From a virus, in IMG/VR virus record IMGVR_UViG_3300041407_000348, positions 1 through 34,279 of that record: a stretch of 34,279 nt of DNA. One strand, written 5' to 3'. The position numbers and the translations under genes are program-made. Shown one piece after another: positions 7,867 through 15,178 of the stretch. The notes under the pieces were generated by a model, which saw only the letters and a program-made list of their open reading frames with translations, was not told the origin of the DNA and did no database searches. How positions within the stretch are numbered: position 1 is the stretch's first letter; each line of letters begins with the position of its first letter.

Positions 7867-8127
7867 TCACAGCCTCAGTTCATCAGGTAGCTCAGCAGAA
7901 TCCACAAGGATCCCGGGCAGTACTTCTTTTCCAATCAACCTTGAAATATCGCGCAGGATGCAGAACGAGAGTCGTCCTCGTGGCAGCGAGTCATGACCGG
8001 CCCAGCGCTGGACGACTTGCGTCACTGTCCGTGGCTCGTAGCCGTGGCTGAGGGCGAATTGGCGGAAGTTGCTACCGTGCTCAATCAATCGCGCCTGGAT
8101 ATGGCGCTTTTCCATGGCTTGGCTCAT
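7867..8127 (-). CDS. Putative Cro-like DNA-binding protein
   Basis: An 86-residue basic protein that begins the leftward early operon. Residues about 10-40 (ARLIEHGSNFRQFALSHGYEPRTVTQVVQRW) read as a helix-turn-helix in which the turn is HGYEP and the recognition helix is RTVTQVVQRW. The start at 8127 is used because TAGGGA lies upstream; ATG at 8115 is possible. It is divergent from the CI-type repressor across an 88-bp region containing two operator-like dyads, the usual place for Cro or an excisionase/Cox. Its exact role (anti-repressor, directionality factor or both) is inferred from position. Confidence 0.7.
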   Translation of the reverse strand: MSQAMEKRHIQARLIEHGSNFRQFALSHGYEPRTVTQVVQRWAGHDSLPRGRLSFCILRDISRLIGKEVLPGILVDSAELPDELRL

Positions 8128-8129
8128 GG

Positions 8130-8158
8130 TTGATGTGTCCCTACTTGGTTAATATGTA
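8130..8158 (+). promoter_or_regulatory. Candidate promoter of the CI-type repressor
   Basis: TTGATG at 8130-8135 and TATGTA at 8153-8158 are separated by 17 bp and point toward the repressor at 8216. The -10 is only a partial match. The operator dyad at 8157-8171 overlaps its last bases, so occupancy would allow autoregulation. Confidence 0.45.
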
Positions 8159-8171
8159 CCCAATGTGTGTA
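8157..8171. promoter_or_regulatory. Operator-like dyad O1
   Basis: TACCCA-ATG-TGTGTA is a 15-bp imperfect dyad. Its left half matches the O2 dyad and its right half matches the O3 dyad inside the repressor gene. It overlaps the candidate repressor promoter and the expected start point of the Cro-like transcript. Its centre is 22 bp from O2, two helical turns. Confidence 0.65.
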
Positions 8172-8199
8172 GCCTAATTACCCAAAATGGGTAAGTCAA
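8171..8199 (-). promoter_or_regulatory. Candidate early promoter (toward the Cro-like gene)
   Basis: On the - strand TTGACT (8199-8194) and TAGGCT (8176-8171) are separated by exactly 17 bp. That spacer is filled by the O2 dyad, a layout that suits direct repression of the lytic operon. The -35 is good and the -10 is weak. Confidence 0.55.
8178..8194. promoter_or_regulatory. Operator-like perfect palindrome O2
   Basis: TTACCCAAAATGGGTAA has 7-bp perfect arms around AAA. It lies between the -35 and -10 of the leftward early promoter, where CI or Cro binding would block transcription. The core TACCCA-N3-TGGGTA defines the operator pattern shared with O1 and O3. Confidence 0.75.
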
Positions 8200-8215
8200 C
8201 AATGGATTATTCGAA

Positions 8216-8632
8216 TTGGATAAAAAAAGCGCGGCTTCCGTACTGGATCGTCTGCAGCTCGTCTTTGGCGTAAAGAACGATTCCCAGTTATGTGAGGAAC
8301 TAGAGGTTAACCGCCCCACATTGGGTAATTGGCGGTCTCGTAATTCGGTGCCCTACACATTGTGTGTAAATATTGCAGGTGAGCGAGGACTCTCACTTGA
8401 TTGGCTTCTAGCGGGGGAAGGCGCTATGTATCGAGGTGTTTCGGAGAATAAAATCGATCCCTCGACACTTAATTCTCAGGAGGAGGCCGTACTTGAGCTG
8501 TTCCGCTCCCTGGGAGAGGCGGGCAAGCGAGAGATCCACAGCGCCGCCGAAGAAAAAAAACGCCTGATGGATGTAGAGCAACGCCTCAAGGATCTGACTG
8601 AAGCCCTTGCCGATACTAAACGGCCAGCATAA
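8216..8632 (+). CDS. CI-type phage repressor (short form)
   Basis: A 138-residue repressor. The N-terminal 65 residues match the phage CI repressor HTH family: VLDRLQLVFGVKNDSQLCEELEVNRPTLGNWRSRNSVP, then DWLLAGEGAMYRG. The C-terminal part is a charged helical stretch (EEAVLELFRSLGEAGKREIHSAAEEKKRLMDVEQRLKDL) that likely oligomerises. No LexA-type serine-protease domain is present, so SOS autocleavage is not expected. No in-frame ATG exists after the TAA at 8192-8194, so translation seems to begin at the TTG at 8216, with no obvious RBS. That suggests low expression. An operator-like dyad (8354-8368) lies inside the coding region. It probably maintains lysogeny by repressing the divergent early promoter. 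Confidence 0.88.
   Translation: MDKKSAASVLDRLQLVFGVKNDSQLCEELEVNRPTLGNWRSRNSVPYTLCVNIAGERGLSLDWLLAGEGAMYRGVSENKIDPSTLNSQEEAVLELFRSLGEAGKREIHSAAEEKKRLMDVEQRLKDLTEALADTKRPA
8354..8368. promoter_or_regulatory. Operator-like palindrome O3 inside the repressor gene
   Basis: TACACA-TTG-TGTGTA is a perfect 15-bp dyad (6-bp arms). It keeps the same 6-3-6 geometry as O1 and O2 and shares the TGTGTA half-site with O1. It encodes part of the segment after the HTH. A more degenerate copy, GCCCCA-CAT-TGGGTA, lies at 8313-8327. Confidence 0.5.
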
Positions 8633-8946
8633 TCTGTACCCATTAAGAACGGATCAGTCAGACAGGGACGCCGATGATCCACTCGCGAAAGCCCGACGAC
8701 AGGACTGGTGAGACTGCCAACCGGCGCTACCTCAAACCGACATAGGGACGTGATCTATGTTCAAAACAACATTAGCGGCAACGCCCTCGCTTAGAAGTTA
8801 ATAACTCTTGCCAAACGTGCGCATATCGCAATGACGAGAGATGGTAGGGGTGTGTTTGTCTGCAAAGCCTACCAAAAAAATGATGGAAAATTGAATGTGA
8901 TTAACATGGGATTTCCATGTTTCACTAGAATTGTTTGGGGGTATAG
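8633..8946. other. 314-bp region without a confident gene
   Basis: The region between the repressor and the accessory cassette. It holds an orphan operator half-site (TACCCA, 8637-8642) just after the repressor stop. There is also a 39-codon ORF from the ATG at 8831 whose TGA overlaps the next gene start as ATGA but which has no RBS, and a 7-bp-arm palindrome at 8903-8921. No terminator, RNA gene or strong promoter was recognised. Confidence 0.5.
8903..8921. promoter_or_regulatory. Palindrome upstream of the two-gene accessory cassette
   Basis: AACATGG-GATTT-CCATGTT has 7-bp perfect arms and ends 25 bp before the ATG at 8947. It could be an operator for cassette control or an mRNA hairpin just before the GGGGG RBS. 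Confidence 0.5.
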
Positions 8947-9828
8947 ATGACTAGGGTAAGAAGTTCTGCAATTCATATCGGTGCGCTTAATATTGTTCTT
9001 CAGCCGCACACGCCAGAAAAGTACATTGAATTGCTTCAAAAGATGGCGCGATATAAGTTTGATGCTCTTGTAAGGGGGGATGATGCGCTGCTTTTAGGTT
9101 CTTGTCGGTACCTTGATCCGAGTAATCCGCTAGCAGGAGTTAGAGGTGATATTTATAAATTTCTGAAGTTGGACTCGGCTGAAGCTTGGTTTAATACTGA
9201 GGTTATGGACGCAGCTACCGAGGATGAAATTGCTGAAATAAATATTCCGGACAATTTGAAGCCGCATTTTAAAAAATTTCAATATATTTTTATTCCGAAG
9301 GGGCACAGGTTTTACTTTGTTAGTGCTAAACCAAAACATAATCTTTCCCCTAGACTCGTAAAACGGTTTTTTGAAGCTGTATTTCTGAGAGAGGAGTTTG
9401 CTGAATTTGGTACTCTAAACGTTACAATTCAACCTGATCCTAGTGGTCTCAGTGAACTATTGTCATTGAAGCGAATCTCAATTTTGAAGATGGAAATCGA
9501 TCGCCCTAATCCGGATGATCTGGAGGATATGGAAGAAGAAATTTTGAGGAGGTTGAATAAATTGAATGCCAGGACAGAGAAAATAGAGTTTATGGAGGCG
9601 AGTAACGAAGGGCTTCGACCTGATGCGTATGTTAAGGCATTAGCAGCGGTAGCGAATGACAATGGCTTTGTGGCGGTTGAAGGTAAAGATAGTGATGGGT
9701 TGAAAAAGTACCTATCAACAAAAGATATGCCATTGCACGAAACAGCTAAATATAATCCCAACCTTACCTCGGAGTTTGACGCACTCTATGATAAAGTGGT
9801 TGAGATTCATCGCGAGATCACTAGGTAA
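8947..9828 (+). CDS. DUF4747-like protein, first gene of an accessory pair
   Basis: A 293-residue soluble protein of unknown function. A good RBS (GGGGG, 6 nt before the ATG) supports the start. The N-terminus (IGALNIVLQPHTPEKYIELLQKM), a LVRGDDALLLG segment and INIPDNLKPHFKKFQYIFIPKGHRFYFV resemble my memory of the uncharacterised DUF4747 family (240-300 residues); this is recognition by eye only. Residues about 195-220 are highly acidic and helical (DDLEDMEEEILRRLNKLN). No nuclease or ATPase motif is visible. The gene is AT-rich compared with the phage core and reads + among leftward genes. The membrane-protein gene starts 2 nt after its stop, so the two are almost certainly co-translated. 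A phage-exclusion or toxin-type role is a hypothesis. Confidence 0.75.
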   Translation: MTRVRSSAIHIGALNIVLQPHTPEKYIELLQKMARYKFDALVRGDDALLLGSCRYLDPSNPLAGVRGDIYKFLKLDSAEAWFNTEVMDAATEDEIAEINIPDNLKPHFKKFQYIFIPKGHRFYFVSAKPKHNLSPRLVKRFFEAVFLREEFAEFGTLNVTIQPDPSGLSELLSLKRISILKMEIDRPNPDDLEDMEEEILRRLNKLNARTEKIEFMEASNEGLRPDAYVKALAAVANDNGFVAVEGKDSDGLKKYLSTKDMPLHETAKYNPNLTSEFDALYDKVVEIHREITR

Positions 9829-9830
9829 CT

Positions 9831-10403
9831 ATGAATCTGTTAAGTAAGTTAAAGAAGGATTTCAAGGGGGTTCGCCGCATATGGGGCCAATACTGGTCAA
9901 TGTACGGCGGCTGCTCGGCTCTGTTTAGCTCTACTTACTTTTACGTTGCTTTGGGTTTAACTGTTTTAAATTTTGGGGCTTGGTTTCATTCGGGTTGGTG
10001 GGATATCGTGATTGCGAGTGTCCCAACGATTCTTGGTTTTACTTTGGCTGGGCTTGCTGTTTTTTTAGGGATGGATTCGGGGTTTAGTCGATTTCTTGTT
10101 GATAGTGATGAGGGGCAAATTTCGCCATTCATGGCTCTTGTTTCTGCATTTGCGCATTTTATTATTACTCAAGCAGTTGCAGTGATCGTTGCGCTTACAG
10201 TGAAGTCGGCGTATTTTGATGTTGATGGGTTGCCTGAGATTTACTATCAGGTTGTCTATGTCTTAAATAGAGTTGTTTGGTTTATAGGTTATTTTATTTA
10301 TATGTATTCAATGGTTCAGGTATTTAGTGCCGTTTTTGCAATATTTCGAGCAACATCGTGGTTTGAAAAATATGCGAGCAGTGAAAGAAGCAAGCAAAAA
10401 TAA
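9831..10403 (+). CDS. Four-helix membrane protein, second gene of the accessory pair
   Basis: A 190-residue integral membrane protein. Hydrophobic segments lie at about residues 29-52 (SALFSSTYFYVALGLTVLNF), 56-80 (WWDIVIASVPTILGFTLAGL), 100-123 (MALVSAFAHFIITQAVAVIV) and 138-170 (YQVVYVLNRVVWFIGYFIYM). Both ends are short and basic, consistent with cytoplasmic termini. The ATG lies 2 nt after the stop of the preceding gene, which implies coupling. No signal peptide or enzyme motif is recognised. Pairing a soluble protein with a small membrane protein resembles exclusion or abortive-infection systems where the membrane partner is the effector, but that is inference. Its stop is 3 bp from the convergent stop of gene D, with no terminator between. 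Confidence 0.8.
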   Translation: MNLLSKLKKDFKGVRRIWGQYWSMYGGCSALFSSTYFYVALGLTVLNFGAWFHSGWWDIVIASVPTILGFTLAGLAVFLGMDSGFSRFLVDSDEGQISPFMALVSAFAHFIITQAVAVIVALTVKSAYFDVDGLPEIYYQVVYVLNRVVWFIGYFIYMYSMVQVFSAVFAIFRATSWFEKYASSERSKQK

Positions 10404-10406
10404 GCA

Positions 10407-11669
10407 CTAGCTGCTTTGTAGTTTCGCCCACTCCCGATCAACCGCACGCTTCGCGGTCGTCTCAGTGGCATACAACCACCGCAGCCGCTTCAGCTTACTC
10501 TGTCCCCCAGCCGTAACCGTCTTTTCCTTCCCGGTTTTTTTGTCACGGTAGTACGCAGCAACCCCTGTGAAGTCCCCCTTGTCCTCTTCTGCCAAAACCT
10601 CAACCGTATCCTCCGGCAACTTGCTCTCCAGCTCCAGACTGACGGTGTAGCCATTGTCGGCGCTGAGGATGTGCTGCACATTCCCGCCATACCAAATGAT
10701 TTCATCAATCTCAGTCTTCACCCCCTGGAGCGTGTAGGTCAGCTCCGGGATCAAATCCGGTCGCCCCATGGCCAGGGTGTAGCTGAGCGTCGTACTACCG
10801 CGTTGCAGCCGGTTGAACTCAGCCCGGGCAGCGCGCAGAGCAGACTGGCGGTCGCTGTAGGTATGACGCAAGTCCTTGAGGTTCTCCCCGCCGCCGGCAA
10901 TGGCTTCCTGTTTCTTGGCACTATTCACGTCGTAGAAGTAGGCACGCACACCGTCATAGCTGTCGCGCTCGGCATGCAGGTAGCGGTGCTGGTCGCCGTC
11001 GGCGCGAGTCAGGGTGATGTGGGGCAACTCGGCGCCGCTTGCGGTCTTGCCGCCGCTCGCCGGCAGGCACAGCAGGCAACCAGCCTTGACGGTGACCACC
11101 GCATCGAACTCTTCACCAATGCGGCTGAGCAGGTTGGCATCAGATTCGTTGGCCTGGTCGAGCTGCAGGATGGGCAACCCGTCCAGGGCGCTGGCAATGG
11201 TGGCGGTCAGACCGTTGCCCAGGGCAATGTCGCCCAACACATCGCCGAGTGTTGCGTTGCTCCAGCTGCGTTCGCGTTTGGTCTTCAACCCCTTGCGCAG
11301 GTCCGCCGAGCGGGCACGGATGCTCAGCACATCGGGTGCGCCGCTGTGTTCGGTTTCGTCGACGGTGTAGGAGCCTTTGTCGACCAGACCAGTGTCGCTC
11401 CAGCCGAGCCACAGCCGGATTACCGCACCCGTGGGCGGGATGGTCAGCAAGCCGTCGTGGTCGCTGAGGGTTAAGCTGAGCTGGTCGGCCTCTATGCCGC
11501 GGTTGTCGGTCAGGTCCAGGTTCATCAGCCGCGGGCTGATCAAATGAGCAATGTCATTGCCATCGACGGTGATGCGAAACGCCGGCACCGGGTAGGCGGC
11601 ATCCCGTCGAAAGCGTTCGGCGCTATCGCTCAGGAATCCGGTGACACGGGAGAGGGCGGCATCGATCAC
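10407..11669 (-). CDS. D: Tail protein D (late control protein, tail hub)
   Basis: A 420-residue homologue of P2 gpD, the hub below the baseplate connecting tail tube and spike. The N-terminus has the family layout (VPAFRITVDGNDIAHLISPRLMNLDLTDNRG, then EADQLSLTLSD). The C-terminus has paired repeats containing KLKRLRWLYATETTAKRAVDREW. It starts at a GTG that overlaps the stop of U as GTGA and is the last gene of the F operon (FI to D). Its 3' end faces the accessory cassette rather than ogr, which follows D in P2. Confidence 0.93.
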   Translation of the reverse strand: MIDAALSRVTGFLSDSAERFRRDAAYPVPAFRITVDGNDIAHLISPRLMNLDLTDNRGIEADQLSLTLSDHDGLLTIPPTGAVIRLWLGWSDTGLVDKGSYTVDETEHSGAPDVLSIRARSADLRKGLKTKRERSWSNATLGDVLGDIALGNGLTATIASALDGLPILQLDQANESDANLLSRIGEEFDAVVTVKAGCLLCLPASGGKTASGAELPHITLTRADGDQHRYLHAERDSYDGVRAYFYDVNSAKKQEAIAGGGENLKDLRHTYSDRQSALRAARAEFNRLQRGSTTLSYTLAMGRPDLIPELTYTLQGVKTEIDEIIWYGGNVQHILSADNGYTVSLELESKLPEDTVEVLAEEDKGDFTGVAAYYRDKKTGKEKTVTAGGQSKLKRLRWLYATETTAKRAVDREWAKLQSS

Positions 11670-12106
11670 AGTAGCGATCTCATGATGCCAACGCCCGCGC
11701 GGGTGCCGGCGCCGATCAGGTCGATCCGGTCGTCATCGATGCGCTTGAGGATGAGGGTGAACTCGATGCGCCGTGGCGTGCCATCGCGGAAGAAAATTGT
11801 CCTGGTCTCGCTCAGGCTCTCGATGATCCACAAGCCGTAAATACGGCCGCTGCCTTCGACCATGGGCCAGGCCTTGCCGGTGTTGGCCATCAGGCGCAGG
11901 GCGTCGAGGCTGAGGGTGCTGCCGGCCAATTCGGGCAGGATGATGCCGGGGAGGGTGATGGCGTCTTCTCCACGACCGATGAACTGCCTGGCCGGTGCCG
12001 CGCCGACGCGGTTGTTGCTGGCGTGGCGCCATTCGGTTTGGCGTTGCAGCTCCTGGTAAGCGGCAGTGGATAGGCTGAAGACGAACATGCCGAGGGCCAG
12101 CATCAT
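11666..12106 (-). CDS. U: Tail protein U
   Basis: A 146-residue gpU homologue that acts at tail termination and completion. Typical features are the hydrophobic MLALGMFVFSLSTAAYQELQR start, the TLPGIILPEL segment and GRIYGLWIIESLSETRTIFFRDG followed by PRRIEFTLILKRID. The start is at 12106 (two adjacent methionines). It follows T by only a few bases and is GTGA-coupled to D. Confidence 0.93.
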   Translation of the reverse strand: MMLALGMFVFSLSTAAYQELQRQTEWRHASNNRVGAAPARQFIGRGEDAITLPGIILPELAGSTLSLDALRLMANTGKAWPMVEGSGRIYGLWIIESLSETRTIFFRDGTPRRIEFTLILKRIDDDRIDLIGAGTRAGVGIMRSLL

Positions 12107-12112
12107 GGTTGT

Positions 12113-14677
12113 TTACTCCAGGTCCGACAGTCTGCTGCGCGTGCGGGCGCCTTTTTCACGCTCGATGCGGGTCAGCTCGGTGCGCACAACACGGGCAATG
12201 GCGTGTGCATCCATGCCGGGGGTTGGATGAATGTTGATCTCATAGTTGTCGTGGCTGTCGTAGGCCGGCGAAGTCATGCTGCTGATCGGCGGTCGATCAT
12301 CGATGGCCAGGGCGGGCATGGACGTAGCGCCGAGCGCCAGGGTTCCGGCAGCGGTGAGCTGTTTGCCCATGCGGGTGATGGCGTTGAGAGGGCCTTTTGC
12401 ACCTCCTTCCAGACCGAGGGTCAGGCCCGCCATGGTGAAGCCACCCAGCTCGGCAAACACCCGCGAGGGGCTGTGGATATCGAGTTTTTCCTTGAACCAG
12501 CCGATGGTCGAGTCACCGATTGAGGTGATGGCGCCCTTGATCTGGCCCATGCCAGCGAACAGCCCGTTGACCAGGCCGTTGACGATCATGTTGCCGAACT
12601 CGGTAAAGCGGCTGGGCAGGTCCACGCCCAGGTAACTGAGCACGCCGGCGAACGCCTGGTAGATCAAACCGATGGGGCTGAAGTTGGTCAGCGTCGTGAG
12701 GATGCCACCGATTCCGCTGCTGAAGCCGGCTTTGATTTCGGTCCAGGCGCTGGTGAAGTACAGCTTCACCGCGTCCCAGTTCTGGTAAATCAGGTAGGCC
12801 GCGCCGGCAAGGGCGGTCACGGCCAGGCCAATGGGGTTGAGCATCAGCGCGCGACCGATCATGAGCAGGGCCTTGCCGACAAAAGGCAAAACGGTTTTGC
12901 CAAGCTTCCATAGCATGCCTATCAGACTAGGCAGTCGAATTCCCATTTTGGCGAACATTAAGCGCAGGGCGGCGAAGGGCAGTAGCACGCTGGCCACGGT
13001 CACTAACAGCCCGCCGATGGCCATGCCCAAACCGGCCACAATGGCGATGGTTTTGACCAGCCCCGATGCGAGTCCGGGGTTTTCCTTGGCCCATGTTTTA
13101 ACGCCGCGAACAATGTCGATCACCGCCTGCACCAAACCCCGCAGCGGACCATCCTGCTGCTCTTGCAGTTCGATACCCAGGTCTTGCCAGGCACTGCCGA
13201 GCGTGGTCAGGTCACCCTTGAGATTGTCGGCCATCACTTTGGACGTTTTGGCTGCCTCGCCTTGGGTCTCGCGCAGGGTTGCAATGAGTTTTTGCAGCTT
13301 GCCGATACCGGCACTTTCGACCAGCTCTGCCATGCCCTTGACTGCGTCTTCACCCGCAATGTCCTTGAGTAATCCGCCTTTTTTGATGTTGCCCAGGGCT
13401 CTGGTTTTGTCGTAAATCTCTTTGAGGATGTCGGGCATCGGCCGCATGTTGCCATCGGCATCGGCGGTTTTAATCTTAAGTTGTTCCAAGGCTTTTTCAG
13501 CAGCTTTGGGCGGAGCTGCCAGGCGGTTCATGATGGTGCTCAACGCTGTGCCACTCATGCTGCCCTGAAGACCGGCATCACCCAGTTTGCCTGCCATGGC
13601 GGCCGCAACTTCGAGTTCGACGCCGTAGGTTTTCGCCATGGGCGCGGCATATTTCATGGTGTCGCCGAGCATCTGCAGGTTGGTGTTTGAGCGCGTGAAG
13701 GTGCCCACCAGCACATCGCCCAGTTTGTCCATCTGATCGGCTGTCATGCCCAAGCCAGACATGATGTTTGAGGCGATGTCGGCCGTCTGCGCCAGGTCAG
13801 CGCCACCGGCTGTCGCGAGGTCGAGCATGCCGGGCATCGCGGCTTTGATGGCTTTAGGGTCGAACCCCGCCATGCCTAGAAACCCCTGAGCATCGGCAGC
13901 CTGGCCGGCGGTGAACATTGTCGAACCACCCAGTTCACGGGCTTGATCGCGCAACGCTTGAAGCTGCGCCTCTTTCTCTGGATCGTCCTTGTCCAGTCGA
14001 GTGATGGCCTGCACCCGACTCATGCTGGCGTCGAATTCCAGACCAGGTGCAAGAACACGCGCTCCACCATAGAGCGCAGCGCCACCGCCGGCCAACATGG
14101 ATGCACCCTTGCCCGCCAGATTGCTCGCCGTTTGCTGCTGACGTTGATAGGCCTTGCTGGCTCGAGTCAGGCTTTGTTGTTGACGCGCCAAGGACTCAAG
14201 GCGCTGGCGTTGAGTCTCCATTTGCTGATTGGCGCCGCTGATGTCTTGACGCAGTCGTCGCTCATGCTCGCTCAGCGTGCGGGTCGTCATGCCGGCAGCT
14301 TGCAGCTTTTGGCGCAGTTGCTGGAGTTGCACTGTTTGGGCACTTTCTTGCTGTCTGAGCTGATGCAGCGTGCGCTTGGCTTGTGCGAACTCTCGGGTCA
14401 TGGCACGGGTAGGGTGTTGAGTTTGTCCCAGGGTTTTCCCTAATTGCTGGGTGTGCAGGCGAGCGCTCTCCAGTGCTGTCCTGGTGGAAGCCAGACCCTG
14501 TTTCAGCTCACGGAACCCAGTGACTTGCTTCTGGGCATCGTTAAGGTTTTTTAGCTTGTCGCGAGCCGCTTTGAGCGCTTGCGCCGCTTCTGTTGACTGC
14601 CGCTGAATGGCGCGGAGCGGTCGTGTAGCGCGGTCGATGGCGTTGAGAATTACCTGAAGTTTTAAGTCATTGGCCAT
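12113..14677 (-). CDS. T: Tape-measure protein (gpT)
   Basis: An 854-residue tail tape-measure protein that sets tail length and is likely ejected into the host envelope. Residues 1-190 are a long alpha-helical coiled coil rich in Q, R, L and A. A TP901-type core follows (about 210-420: LEFDASMSRVQAIT, GGSTMFTAGQAADAQGFLGMAGF, SNIMSGLGMTADQM). Hydrophobic segments lie between about 530 and 640, and a C-terminal region contains DIHSPSRVF near 750. The start has GGAG about 8 nt upstream. It overlaps the end of the E' frame by 11 bp, as in P2, where E/E' frameshifting precedes T. Confidence 0.95.
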   Translation of the reverse strand: MANDLKLQVILNAIDRATRPLRAIQRQSTEAAQALKAARDKLKNLNDAQKQVTGFRELKQGLASTRTALESARLHTQQLGKTLGQTQHPTRAMTREFAQAKRTLHQLRQQESAQTVQLQQLRQKLQAAGMTTRTLSEHERRLRQDISGANQQMETQRQRLESLARQQQSLTRASKAYQRQQQTASNLAGKGASMLAGGGAALYGGARVLAPGLEFDASMSRVQAITRLDKDDPEKEAQLQALRDQARELGGSTMFTAGQAADAQGFLGMAGFDPKAIKAAMPGMLDLATAGGADLAQTADIASNIMSGLGMTADQMDKLGDVLVGTFTRSNTNLQMLGDTMKYAAPMAKTYGVELEVAAAMAGKLGDAGLQGSMSGTALSTIMNRLAAPPKAAEKALEQLKIKTADADGNMRPMPDILKEIYDKTRALGNIKKGGLLKDIAGEDAVKGMAELVESAGIGKLQKLIATLRETQGEAAKTSKVMADNLKGDLTTLGSAWQDLGIELQEQQDGPLRGLVQAVIDIVRGVKTWAKENPGLASGLVKTIAIVAGLGMAIGGLLVTVASVLLPFAALRLMFAKMGIRLPSLIGMLWKLGKTVLPFVGKALLMIGRALMLNPIGLAVTALAGAAYLIYQNWDAVKLYFTSAWTEIKAGFSSGIGGILTTLTNFSPIGLIYQAFAGVLSYLGVDLPSRFTEFGNMIVNGLVNGLFAGMGQIKGAITSIGDSTIGWFKEKLDIHSPSRVFAELGGFTMAGLTLGLEGGAKGPLNAITRMGKQLTAAGTLALGATSMPALAIDDRPPISSMTSPAYDSHDNYEINIHPTPGMDAHAIARVVRTELTRIEREKGARTRSRLSDLE

Positions 14678-14786
14678 CGGTGGAACTCCGCACCCTGGCG
14701 CGCTCGCGCCAGTCCATCAGTTCTTGCAGGCCCAACTGGTCCATGTCAGCTGGCGCCCAGTGAAAGACCACGGCCAGGTCGGCCAT
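14667..14786 (-). CDS. E': E' (GpE) tail assembly chaperone extension
   Basis: A reading frame in -1 relative to E. It is expressed mainly as a fusion by slippage at 14837-14843; coordinates here give the internal ATG product MADLAVVFHWAPADMDQLGLQ..., 39 residues, typical of annotated GpE proteins. The open frame reaches back past the slippery site to 14864, so an E+E' fusion continuing as VAEVGENGCLPRC...EDAMADLAVV is possible. In P2 the E and E+E' proteins chaperone tape-measure assembly. Confidence 0.85.
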   Translation of the reverse strand: MADLAVVFHWAPADMDQLGLQELMDWRERARVRSSTDGQ

Positions 14787-14794
14787 GGCGTCTT

Positions 14795-15124
14795 CTACGC
14801 ATCGAGGGAGGCATCCGTTCTCACCGACCTCTGCAACAAAAAACCGGCAATCTTGCTGCCGCACGCGAGCAGGTCGGCCGGGTCCATGCCGGTGGCTTCC
14901 GGCGTGGTAATGCCTGGGCTGGTGATGCGCGGCAGGATCTTGATCAGGGTGGTCACGTCCATGTTCAGCAGCTCTACCAACTGGATGCCGCGCAGCTCGC
15001 CGGAGGTGGGTTTGCGCAGGGTCAGGCTGGTGAAGTAGCTCTTGCCGCGAACAATGGGCGTATCCAGGTGGACGGTGTTGTCGTCAGTCGGGGGCAGTGC
15101 TGCGACGGTGTCTTCAGGCTTCAT
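14795..15124 (-). CDS. E: Tail assembly chaperone E
   Basis: A 109-residue gpE homologue with the TVHLDTPIVRGKSYFTSLTLRKP and SGELRGIQLVELLNMDV motifs of the P2 E family, and GGAG upstream of the ATG at 15124. Near the end (AGFLLQRS) codons GGT TTT TTG create the canonical T_TTT_TTG heptamer, where a fraction of ribosomes should shift -1 into E'. It lies between the tail tube gene FII and the tape measure T, as in P2. Confidence 0.92.
   Translation of the reverse strand: MKPEDTVAALPPTDDNTVHLDTPIVRGKSYFTSLTLRKPTSGELRGIQLVELLNMDVTTLIKILPRITSPGITTPEATGMDPADLLACGSKIAGFLLQRSVRTDASLDA
14837..14843 (-). promoter_or_regulatory. Programmed -1 frameshift site (T_TTT_TTG)
   Basis: On the - strand TTTTTTG is in exact X_XXY_YYZ register with the E frame (GGT TTT TTG). 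Slippage continues as GTT GCA GAG..., the open E' frame. This matches the E/E' arrangement known from P2. Confidence 0.9.
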
Positions 15125-15178
15125 GTGTGGCTCCAGATTTCAGGGTTGGCCGTTCTCGGTTGAGCGCGGCGGGATGGG

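Noticed and set aside
8216-8632. SOS-inducible LexA-type repressor
   Set aside because: The protein is too short and lacks a C-terminal peptidase domain or the cleavage Ala-Gly region with Ser/Lys dyad.
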